Source: a virus
Virus record (IMG/VR): IMGVR_UViG_3300028769_000041
Coordinates: 1 to 24,710 of that record
Length of the DNA stretch: 24,710 bases
Direction: 5' to 3' (one strand)
Part shown: positions 1-7,135 of the stretch, one piece after another
Position numbering within the stretch: the first letter of the stretch is position 1
Layout of the letters: each line of letters starts with the position of its first letter
Made by a program: the position numbers and the translations under genes
The notes under the pieces: model-generated
Told to the model about the DNA's origin: nothing
What the model saw: only the letters and a program-made list of their open reading frames with translations
Databases searched by the model: none

Positions 1-1213
1 GCTCTACATCTGTTTTCAGTGGTGGAAGATAGTTCTCAGGTACTTCGTGGTATGCTCCTGAGTCTGAAAAATGTGCATATCCTACAAATTCATAGTTCTT
101 GGCATTGGGTGTTTTGTATAGCGTAATTTCGGGTGTGATAAAAACTGACATCGATTTGATCAGCGACTTGTATTTCTGATCTATCGTTGCGTTGACTTTA
201 AATTTCAACCGGTTATAACTGGCCAGTAACCAAAGGTATTTATTTGCTACCTCGTTATTATTTTCCACTTTTCCATAAAATCCCAATACACTAGGTATGG
301 AATAAACCTGTGTTCCTATTCTGTCACCCGAATTGGGTGCAAATGCAAAACTGATTCCTGTTGGTATTCCAATGTTTGCATATCCATCGTTATTAATAAC
401 TGTTTCGTTCAGTGGAATGTTAGCGGGTTGAAATACTGCTTTCTTGTCCAGATAATTATAATTGATCGCATTCACCGCAACCTGATAGCGTGTTGATATG
501 TCAAATGATTGATTCAGCAATACTGGGTTTGAGTGCATGATAAATGAACCGTCGTACAATTCCAATGCAGTAATGGCCATTACAAACCCATTTAAAAAAC
601 CGTCTGTTTTTATTCCTGCCAATGCTTTTGCATGTAGTCCGTCGTAAATAAAAGCGCGGGTTTTTTGATTTTCTACAGTATTGGCATCTGAATTACTTCC
701 GTAGCTGAATTGTACATCGCTCCTGTAAGCTCGTGTTTTTACATATCCACTTGCATCCAGTTCACCATCTACTTTCAAATCTACTTTTACCGGTCCTATT
801 GCTGTACTGGTTTGGTCACCGTCAAAATTGGAGTCGATAAGTTTATACTCATTATCGTACCACAAAATATATTTCAATCCTGTTGTATCAAGTACATTCA
901 GAATATTTCCGATCTGTGTAATGGAAGGAACAGATGCAACCGTACATAACTCTGTATCGGTTTGCCCTGGTGTTCCTATGTTTTGAATGTACCAAAGTTT
1001 TCCACTTCTCACACCTATCCAGTTTTCACCGGTGGATGGTAATTGGTGTACAAACAATTCATCGTACTTATTGGCCAGTGTATAAATCGCTTTTCGTGGA
1101 GATACAGGTTTAAATACGCCATTCTTCTTGCGCATATTCACCACACTCATACAATCACCATCATTGTACACCGATGTAGTTGTTATCCCTTTTATCTCTA
1201 CTTTCTTCTTCAT
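1..1213 (-). CDS. Phage structural protein, tail/ring (P22 gp10-like) candidate, 3' end outside window
   Basis: An open frame of 404 codons starts at ATG 1213 and runs off the left edge without a stop, so the C-terminus is missing. The N-terminal part has the pattern VVNMRKKNGVFKPVSPRKA, then TLANKYDELFVHQLP, IGNILNVLDT and YILWYDNEYKLI. This resembles beta-rich ring or tail-hub proteins that follow the portal in Bacteroidota podovirus-like genomes, some annotated as P22 gp10-type stabilisation proteins. The gene lies just downstream of the portal gene in the same direction, as expected for a head-tail connector or tail component. No signal peptide or membrane segment is visible. The reading frame is certain. 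The family assignment is by pattern only and could be wrong in detail. Confidence 0.7.
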   Translation of the reverse strand, partial: MKKKVEIKGITTTSVYNDGDCMSVVNMRKKNGVFKPVSPRKAIYTLANKYDELFVHQLPSTGENWIGVRSGKLWYIQNIGTPGQTDTELCTVASVPSITQIGNILNVLDTTGLKYILWYDNEYKLIDSNFDGDQTSTAIGPVKVDLKVDGELDASGYVKTRAYRSDVQFSYGSNSDANTVENQKTRAFIYDGLHAKALAGIKTDGFLNGFVMAITALELYDGSFIMHSNPVLLNQSFDISTRYQVAVNAINYNYLDKKAVFQPANIPLNETVINNDGYANIGIPTGISFAFAPNSGDRIGTQVYSIPSVLGFYGKVENNNEVANKYLWLLASYNRLKFKVNATIDQKYKSLIKSMSVFITPEITLYKTPNAKNYEFVGYAHFSDSGAYHEVPENYLPPLKTDVE

Positions 1214-1224
1214 ATTTCTTTGTT

Positions 1225-1293
1225 CACTGAGCGTAGTCGAAGTGCTCTTCAATTCTTCGCGCTCTTAAGTCCCCTTCAGGGGATTTAGGGGTA
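1225..1293. repeat. Two Bacteroidota interspersed repeats between portal and downstream gene
   Basis: A CACTGAGCGTAGTCGAAGTG copy (1225-1244) is followed at about 1264-1293 by a second repeat type with the core CCCCTTCAGGGGATTTAGGGG. Both types recur in this window, the first about ten times, the second imperfectly at about 21429-21460. They fill the gap between the portal stop and the next gene. Such repeats are common in intergenic regions of Bacteroidota chromosomes. Confidence 0.8.
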
Positions 1294-1296
1294 GTT

Positions 1297-3309
1297 TTAC
1301 TGTTCACTGATCGCTCCTAACTGTTCTTTCACTTCCGGTGCAAACTGATATTGTCCTAACTGCTGTTGTAATTCCGGTGGCATTGGTTGTCCTCCCGGTA
1401 TAGGTTGTCCGGCTTGTGCTGCTTCTTTTACTTCGGTTTCGCGTTTGTTGATATAGTTTAGCAATTGATCTTTGAAAGGTAAATCACCGGCTTCAAGCAA
1501 TCCGCGCAAATCCAGTACATTGTTGGTGTCATATCCTTTCAACTGAAACAGTAAATCGTTTTTCATTAATCGGTAAGCGGGTGTATCTGTATTCTCTGAT
1601 ACTGATATTTCCACGTCAATGTTTTTTACTCTGTTTTCGTCGTATAGCAATCGTTTTCCTGATCCCTTGTCGAAAATATAGCGGGTTCCTTTGTAGAATT
1701 GTTGCATCAGTTGTACATTAATCTTGTCCCTGCGGGTTCTGTACGAACTTACGGCTTCAAATATTCCGTTTAAACTGGTAGCTGAGTTCTGACTTTGTTG
1801 TGCATACATCTGCGCGGGTGTTCCGGCCGTTGGTGCCGAACCTTGCAAAGCTCCATACACTCCGCTCACGTTTTCGCTCAAGCGTAAGTACATATTTACT
1901 ACATTCAGTGGAGTAAAGGCTTGCGCTACGGTATTTACATAAGTTGGTACAGGTGAACCAACTCCTTTTGATTTATATGGTATTACCGCATCATAATCAG
2001 TCATTTTACGTTCAATCTCAGCTATACCGCCACTTTCTTCATCAATGGCATCAGATGGCATAAACATCAATGACTTTGCACTGTACTTGGATAGTAGTTC
2101 CGAAATGGCCGAAAGTTTGTTGACTTGCTTTTGTGTATCGATCAGGTCTTTCACGAATGGGTAAACCTTCCCAACAAAGAATTCGTGTATCTCAAAGATA
2201 ATCGGCGGTTTTTCGTGCCAGAATGGATTGATACCTTCGTCCAACACTTCTCCAAATGGGGTCATAAAGTAGTATTTCCAATAACTGGAAGTTCCCCACT
2301 CATACTCAAGCAGTAGCATATCTTCGGGCAAGACTCCCATTCCTGCCTGTTGTTTTATCCGGCGGTTATTCTCGGCGGTTATCTCGTACTCTTTAATTTT
2401 GAAGTCGGGGTAATACTCACCGTTCAGATAGTCGTGAATCCAATAGCACTCACCGCTTTCTTTCCGCCACCCTTCAATTACTCTTCCCATCCCAAAGGCT
2501 TCAATTCCGGGAACAAAGAAATCTTTCTCTAATCGTTGGTCGGTGAACGTCTGTGTCATTTCATACATGCGTTCTTTGTCAGCTCCACGGTAAAAACTGC
2601 GGATCTTCTCAGCACGTACTTTGCTGCCTTTGGAAAACATACCTACAATATCATCTACCGACATATCATAAAAGCAACCCACAAGGCTACAATCTTTGTA
2701 GCGTGGATCCTTCATGGTATTATCTACAAAGAAATTGAAGGGGGAAATGTAATCGTTCACTATGTCACTATCACCATCACGGTTCACGTAGTGGTTCTTA
2801 GTGATCATTAGGCCGGAGATGAGCAGTTGAACCAATTGGGAGTAATCAAACTTCCAAAGTTCATTTTTTCTGTATACTGTATGGAGTGTGGCTGTAAGTA
2901 CATCGCTTTCGGCTTGATGTTCTTCTTTCTGAGCTACGCAAACGGGTAAAGTCTTGTTACTGGACCATACACCCACAATGGTGCGTAAAACGTTGCGTAT
3001 GATATTGTACTGAGATGGTTGTAATCCTTGTTCTATGAATAACTGGCGTTCTGTGATGCGTCGTTTTTTCTTATGATCATACACTGTGTCGCTGTGTTGA
3101 TCGCCATAAACGAATTCTTCATTACGTCTTATATCAGTCCTGAGCTGTGAAAGTGAGTTCCAACAGTTGTAAAACGACATCAATAGGTTTTGTTTTCTTC
3201 CCAGATCGTTGTCTGAAAAATTCTCACTATTGGCTTTCTTACGGTCTTTCTGTGCTGTTTTACCGTACTTCTTTGCGTATGCTGATATATTTCGGTTGGT
3301 TTCTTTCAT
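1297..3309 (-). CDS. Portal protein, P22/crAss-like type
   Basis: A 670-residue protein, a normal length for large podovirus-type portals, which form the dodecameric DNA channel at one capsid vertex. The N-terminus is basic and charged (1-40). Then come QYNIIRNVLRTIVGVWSSNK (100-119) and SPFNFFVDNTMKDPRYKDC (189-207), both typical of the portal stem/wing region of Bacteroidota phages. The C-terminal tail, rich in Q and P (about 635-670), is also common in this family. The gene is read on the minus strand into the structural gene at 1-1213, as in late operons. The large terminase is not adjacent; it lies about 15.7 kb away in the window. No truncation or missing segment is apparent. Confidence 0.85.
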   Translation of the reverse strand: MKETNRNISAYAKKYGKTAQKDRKKANSENFSDNDLGRKQNLLMSFYNCWNSLSQLRTDIRRNEEFVYGDQHSDTVYDHKKKRRITERQLFIEQGLQPSQYNIIRNVLRTIVGVWSSNKTLPVCVAQKEEHQAESDVLTATLHTVYRKNELWKFDYSQLVQLLISGLMITKNHYVNRDGDSDIVNDYISPFNFFVDNTMKDPRYKDCSLVGCFYDMSVDDIVGMFSKGSKVRAEKIRSFYRGADKERMYEMTQTFTDQRLEKDFFVPGIEAFGMGRVIEGWRKESGECYWIHDYLNGEYYPDFKIKEYEITAENNRRIKQQAGMGVLPEDMLLLEYEWGTSSYWKYYFMTPFGEVLDEGINPFWHEKPPIIFEIHEFFVGKVYPFVKDLIDTQKQVNKLSAISELLSKYSAKSLMFMPSDAIDEESGGIAEIERKMTDYDAVIPYKSKGVGSPVPTYVNTVAQAFTPLNVVNMYLRLSENVSGVYGALQGSAPTAGTPAQMYAQQSQNSATSLNGIFEAVSSYRTRRDKINVQLMQQFYKGTRYIFDKGSGKRLLYDENRVKNIDVEISVSENTDTPAYRLMKNDLLFQLKGYDTNNVLDLRGLLEAGDLPFKDQLLNYINKRETEVKEAAQAGQPIPGGQPMPPELQQQLGQYQFAPEVKEQLGAISEQ

Positions 3310-3443
3310 GGTGAGTCAAAATGAAATCAAAAATCCACATTTCTGACCGCTATTTTTGCCCACGTTGTCAATTTATTATTAGCAAACATTGCCTAACCAT
3401 TTCTATGTGCGTATTTTGCATTTAAACGTATACACCAACACCA
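3310..3443. promoter_or_regulatory. Divergent intergenic region between portal and TerS-like gene
   Basis: This 134-base AT-rich gap separates the minus-strand portal gene from the plus-strand gene at 3444, so it must hold or lie downstream of promoters for both. On the plus strand TATTTTG (about 3412-3418) comes close to the Bacteroidota -7 element TAnnTTTG but is one base short. No convincing -33 partner or operator is seen. Confidence 0.3.
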
Positions 3444-3812
3444 ATGAAAAAGAATCCCGAACAACCGCAACAAGCTAACGATGAAATCAAAATCGAAACA
3501 CCTAAACCTACTGCAAAGAAGATTGCAAAGAAGATTAAAACAGGAGGTAGGCAAAAAGGAACACAAAACAAAACAACTGCACAACTTAAAAATGCAGTTA
3601 TGGAACTTGTATGTGATTTTGTATTCGTAAAAATGAAAAACAAAAAGTTTAAAGATAAATTTGAAGCGCTCGATATAGATGTACAATTTGCACTCGTTTC
3701 AAAACTAATTCCTTTCGTTCTTGCCAAACAAACCGAAACTAAAGTAAACCTAGATGAAGAACTCACCAAAGCAGTAAAAGACTCCATGGATAAAATAAAC
3801 TCTATGTTTTAA
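3444..3812 (+). CDS. DUF5681-like DNA-binding protein, candidate small terminase subunit
   Basis: A 122-residue protein with a lysine-rich N-terminus (KKIAKKIKTGG, about 24-35) leading into GGRQKGTQNKTT. This matches the G-R-x-K-G-x-x-N-K-T signature of DUF5681-type proteins, which are often encoded near terminase or portal genes and are frequently proposed as small terminase subunits. The rest is predicted helical and ends in a charged tail. Small terminases bind pac/cos DNA and recruit the large subunit. The gene stands alone on the plus strand beside the portal and has its own terminator at 3874-3905. It is not next to the large terminase at 18971. A general DNA-binding regulator is an alternative. 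The coding call is firm, the role tentative. Confidence 0.6.
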   Translation: MKKNPEQPQQANDEIKIETPKPTAKKIAKKIKTGGRQKGTQNKTTAQLKNAVMELVCDFVFVKMKNKKFKDKFEALDIDVQFALVSKLIPFVLAKQTETKVNLDEELTKAVKDSMDKINSMF

Positions 3813-3830
3813 ATCTAATTTAATCTCGGT

Positions 3831-3869
3831 TACTGAGCTTGTCGAAGTAAGTCGAAGTAAGTCGAAGTA
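3831..3869. repeat. Interspersed repeat with tandemly expanded 3' arm
   Basis: TACTGAGCTTGTCGAAGTA (3831-3849) is a variant of the interspersed repeat. Its last ten bases (AGTCGAAGTA) are then repeated in tandem up to 3869, giving three copies of GTCGAAGTA spaced by 10. Confidence 0.85.
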
Positions 3870-3873
3870 CAAT

Positions 3874-3905
3874 AACACCTATCATTCACTTGATAGGTGT
3901 TTTTT
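3874..3905 (+). terminator. Rho-independent terminator of the TerS-like gene
   Basis: An 11-bp perfect stem AACACCTATCA (3874-3884) / TGATAGGTGTT (3891-3901) with a 6-base loop, followed by T residues to 3905. It lies 62 bases after the stop of the plus-strand gene ending at 3812. There is no U-tract for the minus strand. Confidence 0.85.
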
Positions 3906-3942
3906 ATTGCTTATACCCCAATAATTATCACATCATTAGGTA

Positions 3943-3960
3943 ACTGAGCGTAGTCGAAGT
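3943..3960. repeat. Interspersed repeat ACTGAGCGTAGTCGAAGT
   Basis: An exact consensus copy in the intergenic region. It has no expansion and does not touch a gene. Confidence 0.85.
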
Positions 3961-4183
3961 TCTATTTCTCTCTATTTTAGACTTTTCAACCATTCTAATA
4001 ATTTATTATTCATTCCTAACTACCTAATACAAAGAATATTCCTTTCCATTAATTATGAATTATGAATTAATAATTATGAATTAAATTACAGTTTCTTCCC
4101 CCCAGAGCGTGAATTTCATTCCCGCTTCCTGTTGGGAAGTATAGTACAAGCTACATAGTTTTATAAGTAATCATTATAAGGTT

Positions 4184-4228
4184 ACTGTGGTCACTGTGGT
4201 CACTGTGGTCACTGAGCTTGTCGAAGTG
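4184..4228. repeat. 9-base tandem repeat fused to an interspersed repeat
   Basis: Three perfect copies of ACTGTGGTC (4184-4192, 4193-4201, 4202-4210) run directly into ACTGAGCTTGTCGAAGTG (4211-4228). A second GTCGAAGTGAAG follows. The tandem unit looks like an expansion of the repeat's own leading bases (GTCACTG). Confidence 0.85.
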
Positions 4229-4251
4229 AAGAAGTCGAAGTGAAGCAAAAA

Positions 4252-4288
4252 AAAAGGAATTGGCTCTATAAAGTAGCCAATTCCTTTT
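4252..4288 (-). terminator. Strong hairpin terminator ending the early minus-strand operon
   Basis: A 14-bp perfect stem AAAAGGAATTGGCT (4252-4265) / AGCCAATTCCTTTT (4275-4288) with a 9-base loop. On the minus strand it is followed by a run of U from the A-tract at about 4247-4255. It lies about 75 bases beyond the stop of the replication initiator gene. It could act on both strands. Confidence 0.8.
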
Positions 4289-4296
4289 ATTAATAT

Positions 4297-4340
4297 ACTG
4301 ATAATCAATTATAGTATTTTTTCTATCGTTGATTATCAGT
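4297..4340. repeat. 12-bp inverted repeat beside the Rep gene, possible origin element
   Basis: ACTGATAATCAA (4297-4308) and TTGATTATCAGT (4329-4340) are perfect inverted copies with a 20-base spacer. There is no U-run, so this is not a typical terminator. It lies 25 bases beyond the stop codon of the gene II/X-like initiator. Rolling-circle initiators usually nick near a hairpin close to their own gene, so this is a candidate nick or binding site; this is inference. Confidence 0.45.
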
Positions 4341-4364
4341 TATTTATATATGCCTTTATGGGCA

Positions 4365-5363
4365 TTATTTACGGGTTATATCATATATACTGAATAACAA
4401 CGAGTTATATTCATTTTCTTGCGGTGAAGTGATTGTTTTAAACCGTCTGCTATCCACTTCATAGTCACGTATAAACTCCCGGATGGTACGGTATTGCTTC
4501 GCAGTTATCTTTCCCTTCTCAAAATCCGCTTTTGTTTGCTCTAAGTACGACTCAGTACCGTTATTGACAATGATACTCGCCCTTTCCACTTCACTCTTAC
4601 GTGCGCCCTTATAGGCTCGTACAGTGCGAAAAAAAAACAGGTCCTTCCAATCAATCCAAAAGTTCTTCACCAGGCGATTTATATTCTCATCCGTAAAGAA
4701 TTTATCACTCCTTTCATTCTTCCTTCGGTATACAGTCTCAATCCGTAGTATGTTTTTTTCCTTAGCAGTATTATCTCCCCTCTCCTCAAGGAGAGGGGTC
4801 GGGGGTGAGGTGCTTCTCTTCTTCTCCTTCATCTCCCACGTCTTATCATAAATTTTGAAGTACCGCCGTATATCCTTATGTTTCTCCGACGTTTTTTGGC
4901 GATTGATCTTATAGTTAGCATCAATAAACATAATCTTGTTTTCTTTGATGTCATTTTTGCGTGGTAGATAGCGTACCAGTTCTATAAAGGTGATAGGGTC
5001 ATAACTCACCGGCATGTTTAGGCCAATTTCAAATAGGACCACCTTTGTTTTCTGTGGAAGCAAACCATTTTCAAACAGCAACATCTCGAAAGCTGCCTTA
5101 GCTTCCGAGATCGTAAATACAGTATCGTTCCTGAGCTGACCGAAATTCCGATCGTTCCAGTACTTATGCAGCGAAGTACTCAGTGTAACCGTGTTATTCT
5201 GTATCTTCACCGATATGCCGGTAAACTTCTTGTAATTAACGCTACTACGATAATCTACCTGTGTACCTCTCTCGTTAGTCCACGACTGCAAATGATGAAT
5301 CTGTGCTAAATGCACACACTCATCATTCGAAACTTTGGCGCGTATGGTTATTTTGTCGAACAA
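4365..5363 (-). CDS. Replication initiator, phage gene II/X (CRI)-like
   Basis: A 332-residue protein beginning MFDKITIRAKV, with GISVKIQNNTVTLSTSLHKY (49-68), VVLFEIGLNMP (108-118), the motif IYDKTWE (171-177) and ILRIETVYRR (205-214). This order (substrate-like beta core, conserved Glu in an E-x-G-x-N segment, Y-D-K-x-x-E, then R-I-E) resembles the gene II / CRI family. That family nicks one strand at an origin to start rolling-circle replication in filamentous phages and related plasmids. It is the last gene of the early minus-strand run and is followed by hairpins. Residues about 184-200 are encoded by an interspersed palindromic repeat (4775-4811) and look like a neutral loop insertion. 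A plasmid-type Rep is the main alternative. No sequence search was possible. Confidence 0.6.
   Translation of the reverse strand: MFDKITIRAKVSNDECVHLAQIHHLQSWTNERGTQVDYRSSVNYKKFTGISVKIQNNTVTLSTSLHKYWNDRNFGQLRNDTVFTISEAKAAFEMLLFENGLLPQKTKVVLFEIGLNMPVSYDPITFIELVRYLPRKNDIKENKIMFIDANYKINRQKTSEKHKDIRRYFKIYDKTWEMKEKKRSTSPPTPLLEERGDNTAKEKNILRIETVYRRKNERSDKFFTDENINRLVKNFWIDWKDLFFFRTVRAYKGARKSEVERASIIVNNGTESYLEQTKADFEKGKITAKQYRTIREFIRDYEVDSRRFKTITSPQENEYNSLLFSIYDITRK
4775..4811. repeat. Palindromic Bacteroidota repeat inserted within the Rep coding frame
   Basis: CCCCTCTCCT (4777-4786) and AGGAGAGGGG (4789-4798) form a near-perfect 10-bp palindrome with a two-base loop, followed by TCGGGGGTGAGG. Read on the minus strand it encodes SPPTPLLEERG (residues 186-196 of the Rep-like protein) without breaking the frame. 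The same peptide is known from translated repeats in Bacteroidota proteins. Confidence 0.8.
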
Positions 5364-5368
5364 AGTGA

Positions 5369-5959
5369 TTAAATTTCAGGGTATTTTTTCAATTGAATTT
5401 CAAATATTATTTTTTTCAGTTGTAATTTTTGATTTTCTGACAAGTGATTTTTATAATCTGTTTCATTTGAAATATTGTTATTTTTACATGATTTATGGAA
5501 TGAATTTCCTTCTTGAATTGACAATTTTATTTTTTCAAATAATTCATCAGTATATAAAGACTTCTTAGAAAGATAATATTCCTTACTTGTTTCATCTATT
5601 CTTTTTTTCTGATCTTTAGTTAGATATTTTTTTATTTTGTTTAAGGCTATTTTGTTTATTATACACGCTTTTGATAAGCAATTACCTTGTTTAATTGTTT
5701 CAATTATTTTTTCAAGAATATCATCAATATCACAACTATTTATTTCTTTTTTTTTCGATAAATATTTTGCTGAATTTCTATAATAATGCTTCTTTAGAAT
5801 TGCATAAATTTCTTTTTTTTCTTCTGAAGTAGCATTTTTGAAACATAAATATTTGCTTTTACCAATTTTTTTGCAAGCATTTTTTATGTTTAATCCACTT
5901 TCAACGTATATTTTTACTTTCTGAATAATTGGGAAATTATTTTTATCAAATTCAATCAT
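5369..5959 (-). CDS. Hypothetical protein with three tandem HTH-like repeats
   Basis: The protein has 196 residues from ATG 5959; an in-frame TTG at 5980 would add seven. It is very rich in Lys, Asn and Ile and its DNA is more AT-rich than its neighbours. Three internal repeats of about 60 residues share the pattern (I/L)-x-K-(V/I)-x-x-x-(I/V)-(E/Q)-x-G-x-(S/N)-x-x-x-(A/S)-C, as in YVESGLNIKNACKKIG, TIKQGNCLSKACIINK and SIQEGNSFHKSCKNNN. Each is followed by a short helix and L/T-S/K-x-(D/E)-(Q/K)-K-(K/L). The pattern resembles small helix-turn-helix units found in terminase small subunits and transposase N-termini. It ends 5 bases before the Rep start, so the two are probably co-transcribed. 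DNA binding is inferred; the role is unknown. Confidence 0.65.
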   Translation of the reverse strand: MIEFDKNNFPIIQKVKIYVESGLNIKNACKKIGKSKYLCFKNATSEEKKEIYAILKKHYYRNSAKYLSKKKEINSCDIDDILEKIIETIKQGNCLSKACIINKIALNKIKKYLTKDQKKRIDETSKEYYLSKKSLYTDELFEKIKLSIQEGNSFHKSCKNNNISNETDYKNHLSENQKLQLKKIIFEIQLKKYPEI

Positions 5960-5990
5960 ACTACTTTTCAATTTTACCAACCTAAATCAC

Positions 5991-6281
5991 TCAAAAATTC
6001 TCAGTAAATAGCGGACATCCCTTTGGTATGCCGACCACCAAATTTTCAATACTCACTTCTGGGTAATACTCTTCCCATTCCTTCAGTGTCATATTTCCCG
6101 TGTCCGCATTCTCCGGATCGTATAGCATATCTTCGGTGTTCTCCTCCAAAACATGTACATAGTGTACTTCCTCTTCTTCATGCACCACAAACTTGCGGTC
6201 CAAAAATTCATCCGGCACCGTTGCCAAAAAATCCCGAAGCTCTCTAATTGTCTTGGCTTCTGCCATAATTGTGTTTTCCAT
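5991..6281 (-). CDS. Hypothetical acidic phage protein
   Basis: A 96-residue, strongly acidic protein with an EEEEVHYVHVLEEN stretch in the middle and a C-terminal hydrophobic VSIENLVVGIPKG. ATG 6281 is used; an internal ATG at 6266 (MAEAKTIREL) is a possible alternative start. The N-terminal KTIRELRDFLATVPDEFLD resembles a helical segment seen in many small phage proteins, but no family is recognised. It starts 4 bases after the adenine methylase stop, which indicates co-translation. An accessory or inhibitor role is possible but not shown. Confidence 0.65.
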   Translation of the reverse strand: MENTIMAEAKTIRELRDFLATVPDEFLDRKFVVHEEEEVHYVHVLEENTEDMLYDPENADTGNMTLKEWEEYYPEVSIENLVVGIPKGCPLFTENF

Positions 6282-6285
6282 AATT

Positions 6286-7131
6286 CTAAATTGTATGTTT
6301 TGTAAATAAATCGTTTTGTTTCTTATCGTAATTCATCCAAATAACCTCCTGCACTTCGCCACTGCGTATATTATTCTTCTTTACCGGAAACTCCACCTTT
6401 CGCCAGTCCTTATACAGTTCGTTGTACAATTCCGAATTGTAACTGCTTATCATGGCCATTCCTTCAATGCTGTGCAGTTTCTCGGATAACTGTATGTGTT
6501 TTTCGGTGCTAAACTCGTACTTGTAATCGTTTTTACTAGCTCGCGTTTCTTCCGGATAGGGTGGATCGCAATAAAAGAATGCTTTCGGAAAATCTACTTT
6601 ATCAATGCAATCCATAAAATCATGATTTATTATCTGAAAATTGGATCTGATTATTTCCGCCACATCATGAAGTTTCTCTATAGCATTGTTCCATTTACTC
6701 ACCGTTTCACCGCCCGCAGCATTTACATGCGATTTAGCCATGTGCCAACCTTTATTTTTTGTCTGTGCACCCAATGAAAAGAAAGATTGTCGTACACGTA
6801 CATAAAACCTACGTGCCTGTTCTATTTTATTGTCGGAGTTTATCCAACAGTTATTATATTCTAACTTACTACATGGTGTTAGTAATAGCAATCGTACAAG
6901 TTCCGACTCATGGTTCCTCAGCACTTCAAAGAAATTGGTGATATCTGCGTTTATCTCGTTGGCCGTTTTAATTACATTCCCCTTGTAATTAATCGATACG
7001 CACATACTTCCTGCAAATACATCTACCAAATGTGTAAAATCATTCGGGAAGTTGGCATACAAATGATCCAACCAGGTGAATTTTCCACCGAAGTAATTAA
7101 ATGCTATTATTTTGTTTGTATTTCCTGACAT
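6286..7131 (-). CDS. dam: D12-class DNA adenine-N6 methyltransferase
   Basis: A 281-residue protein with all main motifs of the Dam/DpnM class. The N-terminal FNYFGGKFTW (11-20) corresponds to the Y-x-G-G-K element. DVFAGSM (37-43) is the AdoMet-binding motif I. FFYCDPPYPE (185-194) is the catalytic DPPY motif. MISSYNSELY (227-236) resembles the C-terminal segment of the class. It would methylate the N6 of adenine at a short target site, which could protect phage DNA from host restriction. No restriction enzyme is encoded next to it, so it looks like an orphan methylase. Length is normal and the catalytic residues are intact. It lies between the NUMOD-type protein and a small acidic protein in the early operon. 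The target sequence cannot be read from the protein. Confidence 0.85.
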   Translation of the reverse strand: MSGNTNKIIAFNYFGGKFTWLDHLYANFPNDFTHLVDVFAGSMCVSINYKGNVIKTANEINADITNFFEVLRNHESELVRLLLLTPCSKLEYNNCWINSDNKIEQARRFYVRVRQSFFSLGAQTKNKGWHMAKSHVNAAGGETVSKWNNAIEKLHDVAEIIRSNFQIINHDFMDCIDKVDFPKAFFYCDPPYPEETRASKNDYKYEFSTEKHIQLSEKLHSIEGMAMISSYNSELYNELYKDWRKVEFPVKKNNIRSGEVQEVIWMNYDKKQNDLFTKHTI

Positions 7132-7135
7132 ACTA

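Larger units (their letters stand above)
3813..4364. other. Repeat-rich intergenic region, no gene seen
   Basis: About 550 bases without a credible coding frame. They contain three copies of the ACTGAGC..GTCGAAGT repeat (3831, 3943, 4211), the terminator at 3874-3905, iterations of AATTATGAATTA (about 4050-4086), a 9-base tandem repeat (4184-4210), a strong hairpin (4252-4288) and a 12-bp inverted repeat (4297-4340). The region lies downstream of the replication initiator gene, so it may hold an origin; this is inference. Confidence 0.6.

Noticed and set aside
3393-3787. Two overlapping minus-strand frames opposite the TerS-like gene
   Set aside because: Both are antisense to a gene with a recognisable motif and its own terminator, and they have low-complexity Cys/Phe/Leu composition.
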